DNA of 7,722 nt. It comes from Stenotrophomonas sp. (GTDB taxonomy: Bacteria; Pseudomonadota; Gammaproteobacteria; Xanthomonadales; Xanthomonadaceae). The DNA lies in contig DMZT01000262.1 in assembly GCA_003484865.1 (NCBI GenBank), positions 872 to 8,593 of the forward strand, given 5' to 3'. Below the pieces are notes generated by a model. The model worked only from the letters and a program-made list of their open reading frames with translations. It was not told where the DNA came from and made no database searches. A program made the translations under genes and the position numbers. Shown here piece after piece: positions 1 through 4,863 of the stretch. How positions within the stretch are numbered: the first letter of the stretch is position 1; every line of letters begins with the position of its first letter.

Positions 1-77
1 CGCCAGCTCTCCGGCGACCAGGCAGCGTCGACAGCGGTCGCGGCGGGATCGGCTACAGGCGGGGCGGACAGGCTCAT
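1..77 (-). CDS. Partial N-terminus, probable class II DAHP synthase
   Basis: An open frame starts with ATG at 77-75 on the minus strand and runs without a stop to the window edge, giving 25 complete codons. The visible protein has a short Ala/Pro-rich lead (MSLSAPPVADPAATAVDAA) followed by WSPESWR. A WSxxSW motif close to the N-terminus is what I know from class II (plant-like) 3-deoxy-D-arabino-heptulosonate 7-phosphate synthases, which condense phosphoenolpyruvate with erythrose 4-phosphate at the entry of the shikimate pathway; xanthomonads carry this class. A weak purine-rich stretch (GGAAG) lies just upstream of the ATG. The gene is divergent from the receptor gene. The catalytic domain is outside the window, so the family call rests on one short motif; the reading frame itself is a little more secure than the name. 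Confidence 0.45.
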   Translation of the reverse strand, partial: MSLSAPPVADPAATAVDAAWSPESW

Positions 78-230
78 CACGGACTTCCGGGGTGTGGGGC
101 CGGTCATGGTCGCAGAGCGCGCCCCCGGCGCAAAGGGGCGGGCACGCGCCCGGAGGCTGAACGCTGAAGAAAGGACACGGCGATCGGCCAGATCGCGCAT
201 GGTCCAGCGGCATCGGACAGGCGCATGATT

Positions 231-245
231 TGTTACGGAGTAACA
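231..245. promoter_or_regulatory. Zur-like operator dyad upstream of the receptor
   Basis: TGTTACGGAGTAACA is a perfect inverted repeat of six bases per arm with a three-base centre, ending 45 bp before the receptor ATG at 291. Known Zur boxes of gammaproteobacteria have the architecture TGTTAT-N3-ATAACA, so this site has the same half-site core and spacing with T/A changed to C/G at the inner position. A possible but poor -10 (CATGAT, 224-229) lies immediately upstream; no good -35 is seen. The position suits repression of the downstream receptor. Assignment to Zur is inference; another dimeric repressor could use the site. Confidence 0.45.
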
Positions 246-290
246 CTTGCCAGGCCGGCCCCTCCTCCATCGCCCAGCCAAGCCATCCTC

Positions 291-2417
291 ATGAAGCCCT
301 CCCTGCTTGCTACCGGTATTGCTGTTTCCCTGGCCCTGACCGGCCTGCCCGCCCTCGCCGCCGCCGCCACCAGCGCCGCCCCTGCCGTCACCGATCTGGA
401 CGCGGTCACGGTCAGCGCCAAACTCGACCAGGCGCGCAATGCGCTGTCGCCGGATATCGGCAGCAGCCAGTACCAGATCACTGCCGAAGACATCCAGAAC
501 CTGCCGCTGGGCGCCTCCACCCCGTTGAACCAGGTGTTGCTGCAGGCGCCGGGGGTGGTCCAGGATTCCTACGGTGGCGTCCACGTGCGCGGCGACCATG
601 CCAACCTCCAGTACCGGCTCAACGGCGTCCTGCTGCCCGAATCGATCTCCGGCTTCGGCCAGACGCTGGACGCCCGCGCGATCAAGAGCATCCGCCTGAT
701 GGACGGCGCGCTGCCGGCGCAGTTCGGCGAGCGCACGGCCGCCGTGGTCGACATCACCACCCGCAGCGGCGCCGAGCTGGGCAATGGCGGGAGTGCCGGC
801 CTCACTGCCGGCTCCTACGGCAAGGTCAACCCCAACGCCTCGTGGTGGGGCAGCCAGGGCCGCTGGAGCTGGTATCTGACCGGCAACTACGACCAGAACC
901 AGGTCGGCATGGAAAACCCCACCGCCTCGCGCCGGCCGGACCACGATGACACCCACCAGGGGAAGGCATTCGCCGACCTGACCTATCTGGTCAACGACGA
1001 CACCCGCCTGAGCCTGTTCGCCGGGTTCTCCAACAACCGCTTCCAGATCCCGGTCAACCCCGGCCAGACCCCGCAGTTCGGCTACCTGGACACGGTCACT
1101 GCGGACTCCGCCGCGCTGGACGAAACCCAGCGCGAGACCACCCGCTTCGGCATGCTGGTGCTGCAGGGCGCGCTGGGCAGCACCGCCTACCAGGTCTCGG
1201 CCGGGCAGCGGTACAGCGACCTGTCCTTCCACCCGGACCTGGCCGGCGATCTGATCTTCAACGGCGTTGCCTCACAGGTGGAGCGCAGCAACCGCGCCAA
1301 CACCGTGCAGGCCGATTTCTCCACCCCGCTGGGCGAAAGCCACACCTTGCGCTACGGCCTGTACGTCAACGCCGAACGCGCCCGCGCCGGCAGCGACACC
1401 TGGGTGTTCCCGGTCGACGCCGACGGCCAACAGGCCAGCACCACGCCCCGGCGCATTCCGGAGGCGAGCGCCTTCAACGCCACCACCACCGCGGTCTATC
1501 TGCAGGACGAATGGCGCCTCGGCGACGACTGGACCGTGAACTACGGCCTGCGCGGCGACCGCTACAAGGCGTTCGGTGGCACCGAAGGCCAGCTCAGCCC
1601 GCGGGTGGGTGTGGTCTGGAACGCCACCGACAGCACCACCGTGCACGCCGGCTACTCGCGCTACTTCACCCCGCCGGCCAGCGAACTGGTGGCCAGCAGT
1701 GACATCGCGCTCTACGACGGCACCACCAACCAGCAACCGGCCGGAGGCAGCACCACGCCACTGTCCGAGCGCAGCGACTACTACGACATCGGCGTCTCCC
1801 AGCAGCTGGGCGAACACCTCACCCTGGGCCTGGACGCTTACGACCGCAAGGTCGACCGCCTGCAGGACGAAGGCCAGTTCGGCGCCGCCTACATCTACTC
1901 GACGTTCAACTATCGCCTCGGCCACATCCACGGCGTGGAATTCAGCGCCGACTACAGCAACGGCCCGCTCAGCGCCTATGTCAACGCCGCCTACAACAAG
2001 GCCATGGGCAAGCAGGTCATCACCGGCCAGTACAACCTCGATCCCGAGGCACTGGCCTACGTCCAGAACAACTGGATCCATCTGGACCACGATCAGAAAC
2101 TGACCTCGTCCGGCGGTATCAGCTACGCCTTCGCCGGCCACAACCGTCTTGGCGCCGACTACGTCTTCGGCAGCGGCCTGCGCTCGGATGCCGACGGCAT
2201 CCCCAACGGCGGCGAACTCCCGGCCTACCTGCAACTCAACCTCAGCGCCGGCCACGACTTCAACGCCGATAGCGGCCACCCGCTGCACGCACAGCTCGCG
2301 CTGGTCAACGCCCTGGATCGCAGCTACCAACTGCGCGACGGCGGCGGCATCGGCGTCTTCGCCCCGCAGTGGGGTCCCCGCCGCGGCGCCTATCTCAGCC
2401 TGCAGCAGGACTTCTGA
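291..2417 (+). CDS. TonB-dependent outer-membrane receptor
   Basis: This gene encodes a 708-residue outer-membrane active transporter that takes up a ligand using energy from TonB-ExbBD. Residues 1-23 form a signal peptide (Lys2, hydrophobic core, likely cleavage after Ala-Leu-Ala at 21-23). A TonB-box-like DAVTVSA sits at 37-43. The plug domain spans about 55-160, with the typical QAPGV (85-89), VRGDHANLQYRLNG (99-112) and a closing VVDITTRSG (152-160). The rest is a beta-barrel of alternating strands ending in the C-terminal Phe708 expected of Bam substrates. The frame is open upstream to an ATG at 225, but that start would put the dyad at 231-245 inside the gene and bury the signal peptide, so 291 is preferred although no clear Shine-Dalgarno precedes it. 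His/Asp-rich spots occur at 217-222 (DHDDTH), 545-547 (HIH) and 597-601 (HLDHD). With the Zur-like dyad these hint at a metal, possibly zinc, but the ligand is not established. No partner ABC or TonB gene is adjacent. Confidence 0.93.
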   Translation: MKPSLLATGIAVSLALTGLPALAAAATSAAPAVTDLDAVTVSAKLDQARNALSPDIGSSQYQITAEDIQNLPLGASTPLNQVLLQAPGVVQDSYGGVHVRGDHANLQYRLNGVLLPESISGFGQTLDARAIKSIRLMDGALPAQFGERTAAVVDITTRSGAELGNGGSAGLTAGSYGKVNPNASWWGSQGRWSWYLTGNYDQNQVGMENPTASRRPDHDDTHQGKAFADLTYLVNDDTRLSLFAGFSNNRFQIPVNPGQTPQFGYLDTVTADSAALDETQRETTRFGMLVLQGALGSTAYQVSAGQRYSDLSFHPDLAGDLIFNGVASQVERSNRANTVQADFSTPLGESHTLRYGLYVNAERARAGSDTWVFPVDADGQQASTTPRRIPEASAFNATTTAVYLQDEWRLGDDWTVNYGLRGDRYKAFGGTEGQLSPRVGVVWNATDSTTVHAGYSRYFTPPASELVASSDIALYDGTTNQQPAGGSTTPLSERSDYYDIGVSQQLGEHLTLGLDAYDRKVDRLQDEGQFGAAYIYSTFNYRLGHIHGVEFSADYSNGPLSAYVNAAYNKAMGKQVITGQYNLDPEALAYVQNNWIHLDHDQKLTSSGGISYAFAGHNRLGADYVFGSGLRSDADGIPNGGELPAYLQLNLSAGHDFNADSGHPLHAQLALVNALDRSYQLRDGGGIGVFAPQWGPRRGAYLSLQQDF

Positions 2418-2454
2418 CCTGAGCGAGGAAGCCCTGCCGTCTGATCAGCTCAGG
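2418..2454 (+). terminator. Weak stem-loop after receptor gene
   Basis: CCTGAGC (2418-2424), directly after the receptor stop codon, is exactly complementary to GCTCAGG (2448-2454). The 7-bp stem has a 23-base loop and no following T-run, so it is at best a weak terminator or a 3'-end-stabilising structure. Confidence 0.2.
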
Positions 2455-2497
2455 AGCATCCCTGCCTGATCGCAGCACCCGGCCTGGCCGCCAGACG

Positions 2498-2522
2498 CGC
2501 GTCAGGTCGGGTAGCTGACGTG
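2498..2522. terminator. Stem-loop between convergent receptor and dsbB
   Basis: CGTCAG (2500-2505) pairs with CTGACG (2515-2520); a G-T wobble and a C-G pair extend the stem to 8 bp around a 9-base loop. It lies between two convergent genes, about 10 bases beyond the dsbB stop, where a bidirectional terminator is expected. No T-run follows on either strand, so the role is inferred from position. Confidence 0.35.
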
Positions 2523-2531
2523 AGACCGGCC

Positions 2532-3041
2532 TCAGTGGCGCCGACGCGCCCGGAACGCCGTCACCAGCGCCCACACCGCCAAGGCCGCGAACCACACCAG
2601 GCTCCACATCGGCATCGTCAGGCCCAGGAACTGCCAATCGATGTTGCCGCAGTTGCCGGTACCGGTCAGCACGGTGCGGAACACCTCGAACGGCCCCATC
2701 GTCTCACTGAGGAAACTCAGCGGCGGCCCACAGCTCGAGCCCATATCCTGCGGCAGCAGCTGCACATACACGTGGCGACCGGCAATGCCGATACCGACCG
2801 CCGCCGCGATGAAGGCCAGCACCCCATACGTCTTCCGCCCGGCCGGATCCCGCGGACCATGCAGCGCCCCGATCAAGAACAACAGCCCCAGCGCCGCGAA
2901 CGCAATCCGCTGGAAAATGCACAACGGACACGGCTCCAACCCCATCTTCAACTGCAGGAAGATCGCATACCCCAACAGTGCCGCGCAGACCAGAAACCCC
3001 AACAGGAACTGGGCGCGGAAACTCCAACGCAATGGATTCAT
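2532..3041 (-). CDS. dsbB: Disulfide bond formation protein DsbB
   Basis: This gene encodes a 169-residue inner-membrane protein that reoxidises periplasmic DsbA and passes the electrons to quinone. The sequence shows the first periplasmic cysteine pair as Cys38-Pro-Leu-Cys41 followed by Gln44-Arg45; an Arg four residues after the second Cys is the quinone-site Arg of the family (Arg48 in E. coli). The second pair is Cys104 and Cys131 in the periplasmic loop. Four membrane segments fall near 10-31, 43-61, 70-90 and 145-163, and the tail RARRRH is basic and cytoplasmic. Length matches the usual 165-180. ATG at 3041 is chosen because the family begins just before the first membrane segment; the frame stays open upstream, but that stretch contains a REP hairpin. 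The Shine-Dalgarno is weak. No dsbA lies in the window. Transcription converges with the receptor gene. Confidence 0.96.
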   Translation of the reverse strand: MNPLRWSFRAQFLLGFLVCAALLGYAIFLQLKMGLEPCPLCIFQRIAFAALGLLFLIGALHGPRDPAGRKTYGVLAFIAAAVGIGIAGRHVYVQLLPQDMGSSCGPPLSFLSETMGPFEVFRTVLTGTGNCGNIDWQFLGLTMPMWSLVWFAALAVWALVTAFRARRRH

Positions 3042-3101
3042 TGCCAACACTCGTGAAAGTCCAGGCGCCAAGATTAACAGGGCCGCGACCAGCCGCCACG
3101 C

Positions 3102-3124
3102 AGCCGGCCAACGGCCGGCTCTAC
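3102..3124 (-). repeat. GTAG-type REP (SMAG-like) hairpin
   Basis: AGCCGGCC (3102-3109) and GGCCGGCT (3113-3120) form a perfect 8-bp stem with an AAC loop, followed by CTAC (3121-3124). On the minus strand this reads GTAG, then stem, GTT loop, stem. That matches the SMAG/REP elements known from Stenotrophomonas, which are mobilised by dispersed RAYT (REP-associated tyrosine) transposases. A second CTAC follows directly at 3125-3128 after one shared-phase repeat of the tetranucleotide. It lies about 60 bp upstream of the dsbB start. Confidence 0.75.
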
Positions 3125-3182
3125 CTACGCCGCGCACAGCCCCCGCTTTACCCCATGCGCACCGACCATGTGTGCAGGCGTT

Positions 3183-3279
3183 GGCGCGGGTGGGTTGTCG
3201 GGACCATGAGCGCCATGGATGGCGCGACATGAGCCTCCATGGACGGATTTACGGCGTGTCCCGCCAACCCACCCGTGCC
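3183..3279. repeat. 97-bp imperfect palindromic intergenic element
   Basis: The 22-base arms 3183-3204 and 3258-3279 are inverted repeats that match at 20 of 22 positions; one of the two differences is a G-T wobble. The arms share the core GGGTGGGTTG. The 53-base centre contains a second dyad, GCGCCAT (3210-3216) with ATGGCGC (3219-3225), and two imperfect direct copies of CATGAGC-N2/3-CATGGA-Y-GG (about 3205-3222 and 3228-3244). I recognise no transposase or known RNA family in it. The CCATGGATGG core resembles intergenic repeats common in gammaproteobacterial genomes, but this is from memory. It may be a non-autonomous mobile repeat or a transcribed structure. Confidence 0.6.
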
Positions 3280-3310
3280 GCACCCTCTCCGCGACACCGA
3301 CCGAGCCGAT

Positions 3311-3355
3311 GCTTCGGCTTCGGCTTCGGCTTCGGCTTCGGCTTCGGCTTCGGCT
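3311..3355. repeat. Hexanucleotide tandem repeat (GCTTCG)7
   Basis: Seven uninterrupted perfect copies of GCTTCG occupy 3311-3352, followed by a partial GCT. The array ends 62 bp before the exporter ATG and directly abuts a TTGACC hexamer at 3357-3362. Perfect arrays like this are prone to change copy number by slipped-strand mispairing. Because it is intergenic, a change would alter promoter spacing rather than a reading frame. Confidence 0.95.
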
Positions 3356-3380
3356 CTTGACCACACCCTGATCCTACATC

Positions 3381-3395
3381 GGCGATCATATCGCC
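3381..3395. promoter_or_regulatory. 15-bp palindrome, candidate operator of exporter
   Basis: GGCGATCATATCGCC is a perfect dyad of six bases per arm with a three-base centre, ending 22 bp before the exporter ATG. Its size and place fit a binding site for a dimeric repressor of the MarR or TetR type, which often control drug exporters. No such regulator gene is in the window. In RNA it would be a short 5'-leader hairpin. Confidence 0.4.
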
Positions 3396-3404
3396 CTCGT
3401 TGAC

Positions 3405-3409
3405 GAAGG
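3405..3409 (+). promoter_or_regulatory. Ribosome-binding site that sets the exporter start
   Basis: GAAGG ends eight bases before the ATG at 3418, a normal Shine-Dalgarno distance. The frame also has a TTG at 3400, but this purine run would lie inside that version of the gene, so ATG 3418 is the preferred start. Confidence 0.7.
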
Positions 3410-3417
3410 CCCGCACC

Positions 3418-4821
3418 ATGACGACCAGCAGCTACGCCTCGATCCGGCCCCTGTTGTGGCTCGTATCGCTGGCCATCTTCATGCAGATGCTGGACTCCAC
3501 CATCGTCAACACCGCATTGCCTGCCATGGCCCGCAGCCTCGGCGAAAGCCCGCTGCAGATGCAGTCGGTCGTCTTCAGCTACGCCCTGGCCGTCGCCACC
3601 TTCATCCCTGCCTCCGGCTGGATCGCCGACCGCTTCGGCACACGACGCACCTTCCTTGTCGCGATCATCCTGTTCACCCTCGGCTCGCTCGCCTGCGCGC
3701 TCGCCCAGACCCTGCACCAGCTCGTCGGCGCCCGCGTCCTGCAGGGCATCGGTGGTGCCATGCTGTTGCCGGTCGGCCGCCTGGCCGTCATGCGCTCGGT
3801 GTCCCGCGAAGAATTCCTTCGCGCCATGAGTTTCATCGCCATCCCCGCCCTGATCGGCCCGCTGATCGGCCCCACCCTGGGTGGCTGGCTCGTCGAAGTC
3901 GCCTCCTGGCACTGGGTGTTCCTGATCAACCTGCCGATCGGCATCATCGGCTACGTCGCGGCGATGAAGATCATGCCGGACCACTACGCCGAACACCGCA
4001 CACGCTTCGACATCGCCGGCTACCTCATGCTGGCCTTCGGCATGGTCGTACTGTCCCTCGCGCTGGACGGCATCTCCGGCATGGCCACCCCGCATGCACT
4101 GGTCATGCTCATGACCGTCGCCGGCCTGGCCGCCCTCGTCGGTTACTGGCTGCACGCCGCCAACTCCACGGCGCCGCTGTTCTCGCTCGCGCTGTTCCAC
4201 GTGCCCAGCTACCGCATCGGCATCCTCGGCAACCTGTTCTCACGTATCGGCAGCAGCGCCATGCCGCTGCTGATTCCACTGCTGCTGCAGGTCGGCATGG
4301 GCATGAGCCCGATGAATGCCGGCCTGTTGATGATCCCGGTCGCCGCGGCGGGCATGGTCTCCAAGCGGTACGCGGTCAAGCTCGTCGAGCGCTTCGGCTA
4401 TCGCCGCGTGCTCATGGTCAATACCGTGCTGGTCGGCCTGGCGATGGCCAGTTTCATCTTCATGACGCCCGGCCAGCCGCTGTGGATCCGCATCATCCAG
4501 CTGGCCCTGTTCGGTGCCGTCAATTCACTGCAGTTCACCGTGATGAACACCGTGACCCTGCGCGATCTGGACCGCGACTTCGCCAGTGCCGGCAACAGTC
4601 TTCTTTCGATGGTGATGATGCTCGCAACCGGCTTTGGTGCGGCTGCTGCCGGCAGCCTGCTCGCCGCGTTCAATCATCTCGATGCTTCGCATGGCGCGAC
4701 GGCTGCGCTGCACGCCACCTTCGTCTGCGTCGGCGCCATCACCCTGACCTCCACGCTGATCTTCTGGCAACTGCCGGACACGCGGCCCTCGCCACGCGAC
4801 GTTGAGGAAGTCGCCGAGTAA
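3418..4821 (+). CDS. mdtD: MdtD-like MFS multidrug exporter (DHA2 family)
   Basis: This gene encodes a 467-residue inner-membrane drug:proton antiporter of the major facilitator superfamily, DHA2 (14-TM) branch. Motifs visible are LDSTIVNTALP (25-35, motif D1), GWIADRFGTRR (67-77, motif A in the loop between helices 2 and 3), RVLQGIGGAM (106-115, motif B region) and GPLIGPTLGGWLVE (147-160, motif C, diagnostic of exporters). Segments such as SLGESPL, ASWHWVFLINLPIGIIG, ERFGYRRVL and ASAGNSLLSM match my recollection of E. coli MdtD, which is of nearly the same length (about 470). E. coli mdtD sits in the mdtABCD-baeSR cluster; here the gene is alone, between non-related genes. Substrates cannot be told from sequence. 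The TAA stop is followed at once by a REP hairpin. MdtD itself has an uncertain export role, so the family call is stronger than the drug-efflux role. Confidence 0.9.
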   Translation: MTTSSYASIRPLLWLVSLAIFMQMLDSTIVNTALPAMARSLGESPLQMQSVVFSYALAVATFIPASGWIADRFGTRRTFLVAIILFTLGSLACALAQTLHQLVGARVLQGIGGAMLLPVGRLAVMRSVSREEFLRAMSFIAIPALIGPLIGPTLGGWLVEVASWHWVFLINLPIGIIGYVAAMKIMPDHYAEHRTRFDIAGYLMLAFGMVVLSLALDGISGMATPHALVMLMTVAGLAALVGYWLHAANSTAPLFSLALFHVPSYRIGILGNLFSRIGSSAMPLLIPLLLQVGMGMSPMNAGLLMIPVAAAGMVSKRYAVKLVERFGYRRVLMVNTVLVGLAMASFIFMTPGQPLWIRIIQLALFGAVNSLQFTVMNTVTLRDLDRDFASAGNSLLSMVMMLATGFGAAAAGSLLAAFNHLDASHGATAALHATFVCVGAITLTSTLIFWQLPDTRPSPRDVEEVAE

Positions 4822-4838
4822 CGGCGGGCACGCACCGT

Positions 4839-4863
4839 CAGCGGACCAACGGTCCGCTGCTAC
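4839..4863 (-). repeat. GTAG-type REP (SMAG-like) hairpin, likely terminator
   Basis: CAGCGGACC (4839-4847) and GGTCCGCTG (4851-4859) form a perfect 9-bp stem with an AAC loop, followed by CTAC (4860-4863); the minus strand reads GTAG, spacer C, stem, GTT, stem. It has the same loop and orientation as the element at 3102-3124 but a different stem sequence. It fills the 38 bp between the stops of the convergent exporter and kinase genes, so it probably also acts as a bidirectional terminator. The TAG of its GTAG foot is the kinase stop codon. Confidence 0.75.

Larger units (their letters stand above)
3042..3417. other. 376-bp non-coding region rich in repeats
   Basis: This gap separates the divergent dsbB and exporter genes. 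It holds, in order, a GTAG REP hairpin (3102-3124), a 97-bp imperfect palindrome (3183-3279), a hexanucleotide tandem array (3311-3355), a 15-bp palindrome (3381-3395) and the exporter ribosome-binding site (3405-3409). Both promoters must lie here. A TTGACC hexamer at 3357-3362 could be a -35 box, but no good -10 follows at 16-18 bases. Open frames that cross the region read through the repeats and resemble no protein family I know. Confidence 0.8.

Noticed and set aside
120..196. Short dyads (120-125/135-140 and 180-185/191-196) in the receptor upstream region
   Set aside because: Only 6-bp stems in GC-rich DNA, with competing pairings and no match to a riboswitch or attenuator that I know.
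225..290. Upstream ATG extending the receptor by 22 residues
   Set aside because: It would place the dyad at 231-245 inside the gene and push a good signal peptide (starting at Met 291) away from the N-terminus.
1272..2330. 352-codon antisense open frame
   Set aside because: It lies wholly opposite the receptor gene, has low-complexity Val/Ala/Gly-rich composition and no recognisable domain; typical of high-GC shadow frames.
3042..3230. N-terminal extension of DsbB upstream of Met at 3041
   Set aside because: The family starts just before the first membrane helix, and the extension would translate a REP hairpin; its hydrophobic stretch is probably chance.
3357..3362. TTGACC as a -35 promoter box of the exporter
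   Set aside because: No acceptable -10 hexamer follows at 16-18 bases, so it is mentioned but not annotated as a promoter.
3148..4200. 350-codon minus-strand frame with a Glu-Ala repeat
   Set aside because: The Glu-Ala run is only the translation of the hexamer array, and the rest is opposite the exporter; composition is Gly/Asp/Gln-rich without any family resemblance.
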